The notes: generated by a model not told the origin, from the letters alone. A stretch of 64,000 nucleotides of DNA from Planococcus maritimus (GCF_001592825.1 NZ_LTZG01000032.1:124001-188000), one strand, 5' to 3'; shown: positions 10,109 to 20,455, counted from the first letter of the stretch. Numbers and translations: made by a program.

Positions 10109-10663
10109 TTGAATTTTCCTTTGTCCGTCCGCGAGAAAAGCATCGTCTGCACAGGGTTTATGGGAGCTGGAAAAACGACAGTCGGCAAGCTTTTGGCCCG
10201 CCGCCTTTACCGCGATTTCATCGACATCGATGAAGAAATTGAAAAGGCATTCGGCATGCCGATCCCGGAAATTTTTAACGTTTACGGTGAACAGGCATTT
10301 CGCGACAAAGAACGGGAATTGATCAAAGCTTTTGGCAGCCAACCTCTGCTTGTGATTTCTGTTGGGGGAGGCGCGTTTCTTCAAGAAGAAAACCGCCGTA
10401 ATTGCCTAGCTAATTGCACCGTCTTGTACTTCGATATTTCCTGGGATTCCTGGAAAGAACGTATTCACATCCTGACTGAAACACGGCCGCTGTTGAAAGA
10501 TAAGACCCTTCAGGAGATGGAACAGCTTTTCCGTGAGCGTCAATCGATTTATGCAGCCAACCACTCCGAATTCCGAGTCGATAATTTTGAAGCGATGGAC
10601 GCTGCTGATTATTTGGCTGACTCATTAAAAATGTCATGGGATATTCACGCGCCCCAGCCGTGA
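10109..10663 (+). CDS. aroK: shikimate kinase
   Basis: Phosphorylates shikimate at O3 with ATP, a step towards chorismate. The P-loop GFMGAGKT is at residues 16-23, FIDIDEEIE binds Mg and shikimate, FRDKE supplies the conserved Arg, and SVGGGAF is the shikimate-binding Gly-rich loop. The TTG at 10109 has AAGAGAG eight bases upstream; the GTG at 10100 directly abuts that site and would only add three residues. Length (about 184) is typical. The gene stands alone and ends at a strong shared terminator. Confidence 0.92.
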   Translation: MNFPLSVREKSIVCTGFMGAGKTTVGKLLARRLYRDFIDIDEEIEKAFGMPIPEIFNVYGEQAFRDKERELIKAFGSQPLLVISVGGGAFLQEENRRNCLANCTVLYFDISWDSWKERIHILTETRPLLKDKTLQEMEQLFRERQSIYAANHSEFRVDNFEAMDAADYLADSLKMSWDIHAPQP

Positions 10664-10672
10664 TAGGTGTGC

Positions 10673-10710
10673 AAAAACCCGCCATTCAACAGTTGAATGG
10701 CGGGTTTTTT
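10673..10710. terminator. bidirectional terminator between aroK and the formamidase gene
   Basis: Two perfect 13-base arms (CCCGCCATTCAAC and its complement) at 10678-10690 and 10692-10704 are flanked by five A on the left and six T on the right, so the hairpin can stop transcription from both convergent genes. Confidence 0.9.
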
Positions 10711-10711
10711 A

Positions 10712-12013
10712 TTATCCATATTGCGCTTTCGCAAGGTCGAATAATCCCGCTTCTTTCAAATAACTTTCCGGTGCCAAAAACGTCACGGTGACGACGCCTG
10801 GATGGCGGCCGATTTCGATTGATCCTGTTACCGTGGCGCGGTTCATGATTTCTGGCACCGTAACGCCAAATAAATCTGCAGCGCGTTGCAGGCCATTTTC
10901 TGTCGCATCGTTTAAAGTCGGCCCCGAACCGACAAAGGAAATCGGCCATGAATCTTCCAGTTTTTCCACGCCAAAACGTTCAGCCAGTTCTTGGGCGGAG
11001 GCTTTTTCAGCTTCCGTGAATGGTTTTGCGGTATAAGGCAAATCCTCGACATTCGGGAACAGAATCGGCCCAGCATTTCCGAGTCCTTTCAACACATGCA
11101 CTTGCAAATGGCTGATACCCGATACATCGGAAGTATGCCCCGCAATTTCGCCGTCGCCTTGCATAGCGTGCATATCCCCCAAATAGACACCCCCACCTTT
11201 CACTTTGACGGGGCATACAAGTACTGCCCCAGCCCGCACGCGACTGATATCCATATGGCCATCTGTCCGGTGCGTTTCAAGTTCTTCTTGCGTGCTCGTG
11301 TATTCATGGGGTGCCCCAACAAGAAACGAGCCGAAATCGCCCGCATTATGTGAATCGGGTGTTGGTCGGGAAGGCGTCGTACCTAGCTGGCCAAGAAACG
11401 GGCGCATGCGTGCGATCGTGCCGACCAAATCATGCGGCGCAAAGGTGACCACGGGATTTTGCACCGAATGCTCGGGCGTTTTCATATATTCCTTGCCGTC
11501 TTGTGCAATGGTTTCGGCCGCTTGTTTCGACACCGTAATGCCCACATCGCCTTTGTCGCTGAACGTCATGGTGTAACCGTGCGTAAATTCGAACGGGCTG
11601 ACATCTTCTCCGCAATTGGCACAGCGAATTGCCCCGCTGCCGACGCCTTGGATAATCGTTTCGGGATACAAGGTTCCACATCCCGGGCACTTCACAGCTA
11701 CAAACGGATCGCCTAGGAAGCGTCCTTCGATTGGCTTGTCATTGCCAGAAGCCGTCGCAAGCGATGTCACTTCCACCGACTTGATGCGGATGACGATCGC
11801 ATCTCCCGGTTCTGCCCCTTCAACTTGAACCGGCTGCGTCACTTCATGGCCGCCCCGGATGCACGGCGTGATCATCGGGCCCCAGCATCCCGGTGCCGTA
11901 TGGGCAATAATATGCCCGCCGTCTTTCACCGGGCCAAGCATTTCTTTATCAGGGTCGAGCACCCCGTTGACATAACGGTTGACCAATAAAGTATCGACAG
12001 CATTCTCAGACAT
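10712..12013 (-). CDS. acetamidase/formamidase family protein
   Basis: FmdA/AmdA family (PF03069) amidases hydrolyse formamide or short amides to ammonia and the acid. Family stretches such as HTAPGCWGP, GDMHAMQGDGE and HNAGDFGSFLVG are visible. A four-cysteine knuckle, CPGC and CANC about 20 residues apart, sits after residue 120 and probably binds zinc structurally. I chose the ATG at 12013 (433 residues) because GGGAGG lies seven bases upstream; the in-frame ATG at 12055 has no ribosome site. Substrate is not determined by the sequence. Single-gene unit. Confidence 0.88.
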   Translation of the reverse strand: MSENAVDTLLVNRYVNGVLDPDKEMLGPVKDGGHIIAHTAPGCWGPMITPCIRGGHEVTQPVQVEGAEPGDAIVIRIKSVEVTSLATASGNDKPIEGRFLGDPFVAVKCPGCGTLYPETIIQGVGSGAIRCANCGEDVSPFEFTHGYTMTFSDKGDVGITVSKQAAETIAQDGKEYMKTPEHSVQNPVVTFAPHDLVGTIARMRPFLGQLGTTPSRPTPDSHNAGDFGSFLVGAPHEYTSTQEELETHRTDGHMDISRVRAGAVLVCPVKVKGGGVYLGDMHAMQGDGEIAGHTSDVSGISHLQVHVLKGLGNAGPILFPNVEDLPYTAKPFTEAEKASAQELAERFGVEKLEDSWPISFVGSGPTLNDATENGLQRAADLFGVTVPEIMNRATVTGSIEIGRHPGVVTVTFLAPESYLKEAGLFDLAKAQYG

Positions 12014-12081
12014 TCGACAGCCTCCCTTTTCTATATTTTCTAAATTATATGACAAAAGGACTTTATATTCAATGAAGATTC

Positions 12082-12117
12082 AAAAATGCCCGAAGAACAA
12101 ATAAGTTCTTCGGGCAT
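12082..12117 (-). terminator. terminator of the membrane protein gene
   Basis: Perfect 13-base arms (ATGCCCGAAGAAC and complement) with a six-base loop, followed on the minus strand by a short T run. It lies just after the stop at 12122. Confidence 0.85.
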
Positions 12118-12121
12118 TTCT

Positions 12122-13537
12122 TCAACTCCAGAAATACAATAAGGCCTGTACGAACACTTGCATCATCACATAGAAAGCAATCGCGAATTTTAAATTAAAG
12201 CGCAAGCCATTGCGGATGCCGCTCAAGCCGTTCACGCTGCTCAAGATGATCACGGGCATAACAAAGGGTGACAAGATGATCGAAATAACACTGCCCGAGG
12301 TCACTGCCAGTACGACCAATTCAGGCGGAAACGGCAGCACGGCCGATTCCAATACCCCTGTTACGAGAACGATGACCGGCAACGGCCCAAGCCCGATGAA
12401 TCCCAAGAAGATGACGATAAACGGAATCAGAAATAGCAAGTTCAAAAATGGCACATGGCCAGTCAAATAATTCATCGCACCGATGACATAGTCACCGACT
12501 GCAGATTGATTGAGCGCATAGATAAGCAAGCCGGCAGCAAGCAAGATACTGAACTGCTGGGCTTGCCTCGAGACGCCTTCCCGATAATAAATCGCTGCTT
12601 CACGTGCATAATTCCCTGGTCGTTTTTTGATCAGGAAGTACAGGAAAGTCCAGACAAGAATAACTAGCGGAATGACGACGAGAAAATCAGCACCTGTCCA
12701 TTCGTGAATGATGAAAATCGTGCCGAACAACGAGATGAATAGAAAACAAAATTCGGCGACGTCTTTGTTCCACTTGCCAGCGTTGCGAGAGTTCGCCACC
12801 GCCTTATCGATTTCATTCGTCAGCACGGCCGAGAAGTCTTTGCCGTAGCGTTTCTCATCGGCCGTTGCAAAGGCAACCGACAGCAAAGTGCCGGCAATGG
12901 CTGCGCCGAGCCCGAGCAGCATCGACTTCCACAACACCGCATCCATCGCGCCGACCGCGAAGATAAAACTTGGAATGCTGATGACCCACATCGTCGACAA
13001 CGCGAAGCCGCGAAGGATGGCCGTGCCTTTATAATTTTCCCACGCTTCGTCTTTATGGTCTTTTAGGAAAGAATCGATGAACTTGTACATCATCGGCACA
13101 ACCCCGAACAATAGGAAATGCGAGATAATTTGCGTCATGCCCATCAACCCGCCATAAAAGGTCTGGCTTTTGTTCAGCCATTTATTGCCGAAGCTCATAA
13201 TCTCCTCGATATATGGCTCTTCCCGGAGCACCCAGCTGATCATCGGAACGATCAACAAAAGCGCAATGAGACTTTCCATCTGGACAAGCGCCAACTGGAA
13301 ATTTCGCCAAAAATCATCGCTCGTCGACCACAACACCGCGAGCGCTGTAATGGTCAGAAACGTTTGAAGCTGCAGTTTGCGAAGCGGAAGTACGCCGAAA
13401 GCAAACGCCAAACTGAAAAATCCAGCAATCGGCAACAAGATCTCCGTCCACGGATCAGCAAGAAAATAATGAAGAAAATGAAGAACGGCGTATATCAGTA
13501 CAGATAAAGTAAATCCTTGTTTCGCTAATGCCTTCAT
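12122..13537 (-). CDS. polytopic membrane protein, putative permease
   Basis: I cannot assign a family with certainty. The 471-residue product is strongly hydrophobic with roughly eleven or twelve membrane segments and a soluble loop near the middle (around residues 235-270, charged, with NEIDKAVANSRNAGKWNKD). The C-terminal half has the GLGPLPVIVLVTGVLES and PPELVVLAVTSGSV type of broken-helix pattern seen in ion-coupled transporters of organic acids, so a solute permease is likely. The ATG at 13537 follows GGAGGG at seven bases; the nearby TTG at 13543 is too close to it. Single-gene unit. Confidence 0.72.
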   Translation of the reverse strand: MKALAKQGFTLSVLIYAVLHFLHYFLADPWTEILLPIAGFFSLAFAFGVLPLRKLQLQTFLTITALAVLWSTSDDFWRNFQLALVQMESLIALLLIVPMISWVLREEPYIEEIMSFGNKWLNKSQTFYGGLMGMTQIISHFLLFGVVPMMYKFIDSFLKDHKDEAWENYKGTAILRGFALSTMWVISIPSFIFAVGAMDAVLWKSMLLGLGAAIAGTLLSVAFATADEKRYGKDFSAVLTNEIDKAVANSRNAGKWNKDVAEFCFLFISLFGTIFIIHEWTGADFLVVIPLVILVWTFLYFLIKKRPGNYAREAAIYYREGVSRQAQQFSILLAAGLLIYALNQSAVGDYVIGAMNYLTGHVPFLNLLFLIPFIVIFLGFIGLGPLPVIVLVTGVLESAVLPFPPELVVLAVTSGSVISIILSPFVMPVIILSSVNGLSGIRNGLRFNLKFAIAFYVMMQVFVQALLYFWS

Positions 13538-13907
13538 CTGCAAGCCCTCCTTCCGTAGTTGGTAAATTGTTTAAAACACATACCGACCATTTTACACGTT
13601 TTGCTTTGTCGCTGCGGGAATAGAGGCTTGCTTTTTCCGAGAAAGGCCACATTTTCATTGTTCTGAAATTTTTCTCAACTAATTTGTTTACAATAGCCAA
13701 TAAGTGGAAGACAAAGAATAAGAAAAAATAATTTTAAAAGTTGTTTTTATTTTCAGTCATTTGTATGATATGCTCTAGCCACACGAAGAACACCCCCTTT
13801 TACAAAGACTCAGCATTCGCTGATTTTCCGGGGTATTTGACGCTTAGATCCGCTGTTTCCACCAGGCTGGATTGCCATTGATATTTTATTTTACTGGAGG
13901 GCTAGTA
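13538..13907. other. divergent intergenic region between permease and proline dehydrogenase
   Basis: About 370 bases without a convincing gene. It must hold promoters in both directions. I see a good plus-strand promoter (listed separately), a weak extended -10 (TGTAAAAT) for the minus-strand permease, and a small hairpin TCAGC-attc-GCTGA at about 13808-13821 in the dehydrogenase leader. Confidence 0.6.
13741..13769 (+). promoter_or_regulatory. putative sigma-A promoter of proline dehydrogenase 1
   Basis: TTGTTT and TATGAT hexamers are separated by exactly 17 bases. The implied leader is about 130 bases long, longer than needed for a ribosome site. Confidence 0.6.
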
Positions 13908-14819
13908 ATGGGAATCACAAGGAGTTTTTTTATCGCATTGTCCAATAATCGGCTATTGAATAGCGGAGCCAAAAAATGGGGATTTCAGCTGGGTGCCGCA
14001 AAGGTCGTTGCTGGAACCGATATTCCGAATATGATGGCGTCCGTCCGCGCATTGAACGAGGATGGGATCTCTGCCACGATTGACCGGCTCGGGGAATTTG
14101 TCACCAGCCGCAAAGAAGCCACGCAGGCTAAAGAGGAAATTATTCAAACAGCTGAAGCGATCACAGCAGCTGGAGTGGATGCACATTTGTCCGTTAAATT
14201 GACCCAGATTGGGCTCGATATCGACAACCAGTTCTGTTTAGAAAACATCCGTGAAATAGCGGCCGAAGCAGAGAAGCGCGGAATTTACGTGAACTTGGAT
14301 ATGGAAAACTACGAACATCTTCAACCCACACTCGATATATTGCATACTTTAAAAAAGGAGTTCGACAGCGTAGGAACGGTTATACAAGCCTATCTATTCC
14401 GTTCCGAGCAAGACTTGGACGCACTCCAAAACACCAGACTGCGACTGGTCAAAGGCGCTTATCAGGAAAGTGAACAAGTGGCGTTCCAATCTGCAGAGGA
14501 AGTCGACGCCAATTTTCTCAAGCTGATCAAACTGCGGCTCGACCAACCGGTGTTCACATCGATCGCCACACATGATCATCACATTATTAACGCAGCAATT
14601 GACTATATTAACGAACAAGACATTCCAAAAGACCGCTTCGAATTCCAGATGCTCTACGGCTTCCGGACGGATTTATTAAAAGAGCTGTCGGAAGATTACC
14701 AAGTAACATCTTACGTGCCGTTCGGCCAAGACTGGTATGGCTATTTCATGAGACGCCTTGCTGAAAGGCCACAGAACATTCAATTGGTTTTAAAAGGCGC
14801 CCTTCCCAAAACATCTTGA
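13908..14819 (+). CDS. proline dehydrogenase, copy 1
   Basis: FAD-dependent oxidation of L-proline to pyrroline-5-carboxylate (PRODH barrel), the first step of proline catabolism. Family signatures include LRLVKGAYQE, FEFQMLYGFR and the C-terminal YFMRRLAERPQN, where the two Arg bind the substrate carboxylate. The 303-residue length is that of the B. subtilis PutB/FadM type, without the P5C dehydrogenase domain, and no such partner is adjacent. The ATG at 13908 has GGAGG seven bases upstream. A second, clearly homologous copy lies at 20518-21489 on the other strand. Confidence 0.93.
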   Translation: MGITRSFFIALSNNRLLNSGAKKWGFQLGAAKVVAGTDIPNMMASVRALNEDGISATIDRLGEFVTSRKEATQAKEEIIQTAEAITAAGVDAHLSVKLTQIGLDIDNQFCLENIREIAAEAEKRGIYVNLDMENYEHLQPTLDILHTLKKEFDSVGTVIQAYLFRSEQDLDALQNTRLRLVKGAYQESEQVAFQSAEEVDANFLKLIKLRLDQPVFTSIATHDHHIINAAIDYINEQDIPKDRFEFQMLYGFRTDLLKELSEDYQVTSYVPFGQDWYGYFMRRLAERPQNIQLVLKGALPKTS

Positions 14820-14824
14820 AACCG

Positions 14825-14859
14825 AAAAGCAGCCCGGGGGCTATGCCCGGGCTGCTTTT
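14825..14859. terminator. bidirectional terminator
   Basis: Perfect 14-base arms (AAAAGCAGCCCGGG and complement) with a seven-base loop sit between the convergent proline dehydrogenase and VOC dioxygenase genes, with A/T runs on both sides. Confidence 0.88.
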
Positions 14860-14860
14860 A

Positions 14861-15799
14861 TTATTTAAGCGGGCGCGCGTAAACTGGCGGCAATTCCGCC
14901 AACAAGCGCTTCCGGTACTGTTCGTATTGCTCAGGCAATTTTAACTCAGTGCCGAGTGCATCCGGGCTTTCGTCAATCGTAAAGCCGGGTGGGTCAGTGG
15001 CCATTTCAAATAACAGGTCGCCATATTCACGGAAATAAATGGAACGGAAGTAATTACGGTCCTGTACTGGCGTGACACCAAGTCCATATGCTTCGATGCG
15101 GTTTTTCCATTCCAATTGATCCACGTCATCATCCGCCCGGAAGGCGATGTGATGGACCGTGCCGACACCCATTTGACCCGCACCAACTCGCGTCTGCTTG
15201 ATGTCCAATGTATTGCCAAGCGTCCCCTCCGATACTAAGCGAACGTAATCGCCTTGCTCTTCTTGACGGGAAAAGCCAATTACGTTGTCTAATAGCTCTT
15301 CGGTTTTGGCTGCATTGGCGGTGAATAAGACAGCTCCGGCCACCCCTTTGATCGCATTGTCTTTGGTAATCCCGCCGCCGGTCCATCCACTTGTTTGGCC
15401 CATTTCACGTTCAACCAACTCCAGCTGAAGGCCATGGGGATCTGCAAATTTCAAATAAGTCTCACCAAAGCGGACATGTTCTTCAAAGCTTACACGATGA
15501 CTTTCAAGCCGATTGCGCCAGAAAGACAATGCGCCTTCTGGGACTGCAAAAGCCGTGACACCGACTTGGCCATCACCGACTTTCCCCTGATAAGCTTTGC
15601 CCCACGGGAAAAAGGTCATGATGGTGCCAGGTGCTCCCTGATCGTTTCCGAAATACAAATGGTAAGTACCCGGGTCGTCGAAATTCACCGTCTTCTTGAC
15701 GAGACGCATGCCGAGCACTCCCGCGTAAAAATCGGTGTTCTCCTGCGCTTCTCCAACAATCGCTGTAATATGATGAATGCCTTTTGTTCTTTCGCCCAT
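14861..15799 (-). CDS. ring-cleaving dioxygenase of the glyoxalase/VOC superfamily (MhqO-like)
   Basis: Two tandem VOC domains in 312 residues. GIHHITAI (His at about residue 10) opens the first domain, HHIAFRADDD opens the second, and LLFEMATDPPGF holds the conserved Glu; such His/Glu residues bind the metal in extradiol dioxygenases. This arrangement matches the MhqA/MhqE/MhqO proteins of B. subtilis that handle hydroquinones and quinone stress. AAGGAGAG precedes the ATG by seven bases. The exact substrate is not visible. It appears to be its own unit. Confidence 0.87.
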   Translation of the reverse strand: MGERTKGIHHITAIVGEAQENTDFYAGVLGMRLVKKTVNFDDPGTYHLYFGNDQGAPGTIMTFFPWGKAYQGKVGDGQVGVTAFAVPEGALSFWRNRLESHRVSFEEHVRFGETYLKFADPHGLQLELVEREMGQTSGWTGGGITKDNAIKGVAGAVLFTANAAKTEELLDNVIGFSRQEEQGDYVRLVSEGTLGNTLDIKQTRVGAGQMGVGTVHHIAFRADDDVDQLEWKNRIEAYGLGVTPVQDRNYFRSIYFREYGDLLFEMATDPPGFTIDESPDALGTELKLPEQYEQYRKRLLAELPPVYARPLK

Positions 15800-15857
15800 T
15801 TGTCTTCTCTCCTTTTTGATACCCTTATCCTATCAAGCGGATGCTATGCGTTCAAGT

Positions 15858-16595
15858 TCAATCCGGCATCTGGTTTTTTCGTTCTCGCTGTTGTTTTTTG
15901 GTGAGCTTCTCAGCCTCTTTCAAATCTTCTATATCCTGTTCCTTACTTTCTTCAATGTCTGCTTTCTCGCGGCGTTCTTTTTCTTGCTGCTCTGCTGAGA
16001 AATCTTCGTCATCTTCCACGATGTCTTTTTGGTTCTCCTTCAGCTCTTCTACTTTCTCCATCTCTTCCTCGTACTGCTCTTCCACTTCCGAGGTGGATGG
16101 CAAGAACGGCTCGTCGTTGAAATCCGTCCGTTTGCCGTAGCGCAGCATTTCGTAGATGATCATGCCGTTGTTTGGCATGCCATTTGCCGTTTTCATCGGA
16201 ACGGCATCAAACAGCACAAAATAGAAACCGTAGAACACAAACCGGTTCCAGAATGTCTCGTATTGATCCAAAACGCCGTTAGCGACCAGTGCATTGACAA
16301 CAATCGCCACAATGACATTCGCCAAAATTGGGCCAGCGTAGAGGATTATATATGCGAATTTACTTTGCCTTTTTAAATCATCATAGGCAAACCAACTATA
16401 TAAGTGATAATACTTCCTCACGTCAAACATACCAATTTTGAAGGCACGAGGACCTGAACCGATTGTTAAACGCGGATTCTTTGCGCCAAGCAAGGCACTG
16501 ACGATTAAATATCCTGCTTCCCGGATAAAAACAACGACCGGTAAGATGATGAATGCAGATATGACCAATGCGATCAAATCGCTCAATCCGAACAT
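15858..16595 (-). CDS. M50 (site-2 protease)-like membrane protein lacking the zinc motif
   Basis: 245 residues: about four membrane segments in the first 150 residues, then a very acidic, coiled-coil-like cytoplasmic tail rich in Glu and Lys (about 170-245). The first segment reads FIREAGYLIVSALLGAK, followed by TIGSGPRAFK. That is the layout of site-2 proteases (HExxHxxxAxLLGxK then FxIGFGP), but both zinc histidines are replaced (Arg25 and Tyr29). The later LFDAVPMKTANGMPNNG resembles the second M50 motif (NLLPIPPLDGG), also without the usual Asp. I read it as a non-catalytic relative. It has no operon partner. Confidence 0.7.
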   Translation of the reverse strand: MFGLSDLIALVISAFIILPVVVFIREAGYLIVSALLGAKNPRLTIGSGPRAFKIGMFDVRKYYHLYSWFAYDDLKRQSKFAYIILYAGPILANVIVAIVVNALVANGVLDQYETFWNRFVFYGFYFVLFDAVPMKTANGMPNNGMIIYEMLRYGKRTDFNDEPFLPSTSEVEEQYEEEMEKVEELKENQKDIVEDDEDFSAEQQEKERREKADIEESKEQDIEDLKEAEKLTKKQQRERKNQMPD

Positions 16596-16798
16596 GAAAT
16601 CCCCTCCTTCAATTCCAAAATGACCTATCGGCCTCTCACTTAGATACCCGATTTGACTACCACTGAACCCCCAAAACCTTACAGAACCATTTCAATTTCA
16701 TGACAGTGAATCTTTTGAGGAGCCACCCGGCACATGGTAGGATGGCAATAAGCTTGATTGAAATTTCGGTGTATTCTACCGTGCAGAGGATGAACGCC

Positions 16799-17791
16799 AT
16801 GAAACGCAAACAGCCAGTTCCCAAGAAACTAATCGCCCTTCTTACAGTGGCCTTTCTTGCCTGCGCGGGGTTTGTCCTCGCCAGCCATTTAAAAGAAGAT
16901 GAGACAGCGGCGCCGGTCATCGGGTCGGCTATTTACAGTCCGCCCCCAAACATTGCGGAAATCGCTGCCCACGTGGAAGTGGTTAAAGACGTTCGTTACC
17001 ACGCATCCGATAATGCTTTTTTGGATTTCTATTATCCAAAAGACGCCACTGGCCCCTTACCTGTTATCCTATGGATTCACGGCGGCGGTTTTATCGGCGG
17101 ATCGAAAGACAGCCGGCAAGATTATGGCATGACGCTCGCGAACGCCGGCTATTTGGTCGCCAATATCGACTACGCCTTGGCACCAACCCAATTGTATCCA
17201 GGCCCCGTTATCCAAGCGAATGAAGCTTTGAGTTTCTTGAACGGGACTGCCGCACAATATGGCGGGGATATGGAAAGGATCTTTATCGGCGGGGATTCTG
17301 CTGGCGCACAAATTGCCAGTCAGCTGGCAGCCCTGCAATCCAATCCAGCTCTTGCAGAGACAATGGATTTGGCGCCGGCTGTCACTGCCGAGCAATTGCG
17401 CGGGGCCTTATTGTTCTGTGGATTATACGATATGGCCACCGTCCGCGAGTCGGGCTTCCCGAATATCGACTTTTTCTTGAACGCCTATACGGGAGCCGAA
17501 AGTTTCGAGACTTTTGGCAGCATCCACGAGCTGTCTACCATTCAGCACGTGACATCTGCTTATCCGGACGTTTTCATATCAGCCGGTGACGCCGATCCGC
17601 TTGAGCCACAATCGGTAGCACTGGCCGGCAGTCTGCGCCTCAAAGGTGTCGATGTCACTGAGGTCTTTTTCCGTGGCACTGATAAAAACCTGAAGCACGA
17701 ATATCAATACGCCTTGGATACGAACGATGGCCAGGAAACTCTCCAGAAAACCTTAGAGTTCCTGCTTGAAGAAAGCCAAGTGCAAAAATAA
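16799..17791 (+). CDS. membrane-anchored alpha/beta hydrolase (esterase/lipase-like)
   Basis: Hormone-sensitive-lipase/carboxylesterase type hydrolase. An N-terminal membrane segment (about residues 10-29) places the catalytic domain outside the cell. The oxyanion-hole motif HGGGF, nucleophile elbow GGDSAGAQ, a C-terminal SAGDADPL (acid) and LKHEYQY (His) complete the triad. The ATG at 16799 has AGAGGA nine bases upstream (330 residues); the ATG at 16790 abuts that site. The substrate is unknown. It ends at a terminator shared with convergent pbuX. Confidence 0.87.
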   Translation: MKRKQPVPKKLIALLTVAFLACAGFVLASHLKEDETAAPVIGSAIYSPPPNIAEIAAHVEVVKDVRYHASDNAFLDFYYPKDATGPLPVILWIHGGGFIGGSKDSRQDYGMTLANAGYLVANIDYALAPTQLYPGPVIQANEALSFLNGTAAQYGGDMERIFIGGDSAGAQIASQLAALQSNPALAETMDLAPAVTAEQLRGALLFCGLYDMATVRESGFPNIDFFLNAYTGAESFETFGSIHELSTIQHVTSAYPDVFISAGDADPLEPQSVALAGSLRLKGVDVTEVFFRGTDKNLKHEYQYALDTNDGQETLQKTLEFLLEESQVQK

Positions 17792-17828
17792 AAGCTGTCC
17801 TACCGCATAAAGCAGTGGGACAGCTTTT
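17790..17828. terminator. bidirectional terminator between the esterase gene and pbuX
   Basis: Arms AAAAGCTGTCC and GGACAGCTTTT at 17790-17800 and 17818-17828, overlapping the esterase stop codon. Confidence 0.85.
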
Positions 17829-17835
17829 CTATTGC

Positions 17836-19154
17836 TTAATGGGGCGTGACCGTTTGGCTGGATTGGACAGCTTGCGCCTCGCGCTTTCTTTTGCGTGACG
17901 GCAGCATATGGAAGACCACATTCAATCCGATCGCCGTCAAACTTCCGGCAACGATGCCGTTGCTGGTCAGGATCTGAACACCGGCCGGCAATAACGCGAA
18001 CAATTCCGGAACGACGGTTACGCCCAGGCCGAGGCCAACAGAACAAGCGACGATCATGGAATTTTCCTGCGACTCCGAGATGACGCCGCTCAGCATTTTG
18101 ATGCCTTGCGCGATGACCATGCCGAACATCGCGATCATCGCACCACCAAGGACGGGCGTCGGAATGATTGTAGTCATAGCGCCGATTTTCGGAACGAATC
18201 CGAGCACAATTAACATGATCGCCGCGATAAAGATAATTTTGCGCGATTTCACACCAGACATTTGAATCAAGCCGACATTTTGCGAGTAAGCCGTGTAGGG
18301 AAAGGCATTGAATATCCCACCAAGGAAAATGGCCAAACCTTCTGACCGGTAGCCCTTCGCCAAGTCTTTCTCTTTGATTTCTTTTTTCGTAATATCGCTT
18401 AGTGCGAAATAGACTCCCGTCGATTCCACCAGCGACACGAGCGCTACGAGAATCATCGTAAGAATCGCAGACCATTCAAAGGTCGGCATGCCGAAATAAA
18501 AAGGTTGCACCATATGGAAGTAAGATGCTTCTGCAATTGGGCTGAAATCAACTTTCCCCATGAACCAAGCTGCTACTGTTCCGCCAATCAAGCCAAGAAG
18601 AATCGATACGGCACGCATAAAGCCGCGCGAAAACTTATAAATGAAAATGATGAAGGCCAAAGTGCCGAAGGACAAAGCAATATTCGAGAGTGAACCAAAA
18701 TCCTCAGCGCCTTGCCCGCCACCCATATTATTGATAGCGACTGGGATGAGCGTTATGCCGATAATGGTGACCACTGAACCCGTGACGACTGGCGGGAAAA
18801 AGCGTACGAGGCTGCCGAAAAAGCCGGAAACGGCAATGACAAACAAGCCCGAAACGAGGATCGACCCGTAAATTGCCGAGATGCCATATTGGCCGCCAAT
18901 GGCAATCATTGGACCCACTGCCGTAAAGGTACAACCGAGCACTACCGGCAAGCCGATGCCGAAATAACGCGAGTTGAATACTTGCAGCAGCGTTGCGACC
19001 CCGCATAATAAAATATCGATCGACACTAGATAAGTCAATTGTTCAGACGTCAATCCAAGTGCTGCCCCGACAATCAACGGCACGAGAATCGCTCCCGCGT
19101 ACATCGCCAACACGTGTTGCAGCCCGAGTGCCGCTTCCCCGAAAGCTTTTTTCA

Positions 19155-19155
<1 letters not shown>
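17836..19155 (-). CDS. pbuX: xanthine permease
   Basis: Nucleobase:cation symporter of the NCS2 family, importing xanthine. About 14 hydrophobic segments are visible; the N-terminus LGLQHVLAMYAGAILVPLIV and the GLPVVLGCTFTAVGPMI stretch are typical of the family. The ATG at 19155 overlaps the xpt stop (TGATG), giving 439 residues; an in-frame ATG at 19203 lies inside xpt. Coupling to xpt and the upstream guanine riboswitch support xanthine/guanine salvage rather than uracil or urate uptake. Confidence 0.94.
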
Positions 19156-19965
<810 letters not shown>

Positions 19966-19986
19966 AATATTCTTTTGAATGCATTT

Positions 19987-20014
19987 ATTATAGCATGCCC
20001 ATATGGCCATTCAA
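19987..20014 (-). promoter_or_regulatory. sigma-A promoter of xpt-pbuX
   Basis: TTGAAT and a perfect TATAAT are separated by 16 bases on the minus strand, ending about 20 bases before the aptamer. Confidence 0.75.
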
Positions 20015-20044
20015 GAGTCGCATCAATTAAAAAACTATTCAGAA

Positions 20045-20455
20045 TCAGTTGTCGCTTTTGCCCACCTCACGCATATGCTTGTTCAGTTCGGCGCGGATCC
20101 GGTCCGGAATCGGTTCGCTTTGCTGCTGCGACAAATTAAAGTTTACATAGACGGCACGGTTCCTAGCGCACAGGCGGCCTTCTTGATACAATTCTTCATA
20201 CAACTCGAGGCTGCTATTGCCCATACGTTCGACCCAAGTATGGACTTCGGCGTCTTTGCCGAAAAACGCTTGGCCCGTGAATTCGAGTGTTGTTTTGACG
20301 ATGACCATTTTCCACTTGGCGAAATCATGGTCCGGCGTGAACAGTTCAAATAGCGGATTGCGCCCCGCCTCGAACCAGACCGGTAAAGTTGTATTATTGA
20401 TATGGCCGACCGCATCTGTTTCCGATACACGAGGGGTAATGATGGTTTTGTACAT
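20045..20455 (-). CDS. acyl-CoA thioesterase, hotdog fold
   Basis: 4-hydroxybenzoyl-CoA-thioesterase-like protein of 136 residues. The N-terminal VSETDAVGHINNTTLPVWFEAGR is the family signature, with the Asp and HINN region forming the active site. No transit or signal peptide. AAGGAG precedes the ATG. Only 30 bases separate the start from the terminator of the upstream proline dehydrogenase gene, so its promoter is either inside that hairpin region or it depends on read-through. The substrate is not evident. Confidence 0.86.
   Translation of the reverse strand: MYKTIITPRVSETDAVGHINNTTLPVWFEAGRNPLFELFTPDHDFAKWKMVIVKTTLEFTGQAFFGKDAEVHTWVERMGNSSLELYEELYQEGRLCARNRAVYVNFNLSQQQSEPIPDRIRAELNKHMREVGKSDN

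Noticed and set aside
13655-13680. CodY box upstream of proline dehydrogenase 1
   Set aside because: TTCTGAAATTTTTCT resembles only part of AATTTTCWGAAAATT and has too many mismatches to support.
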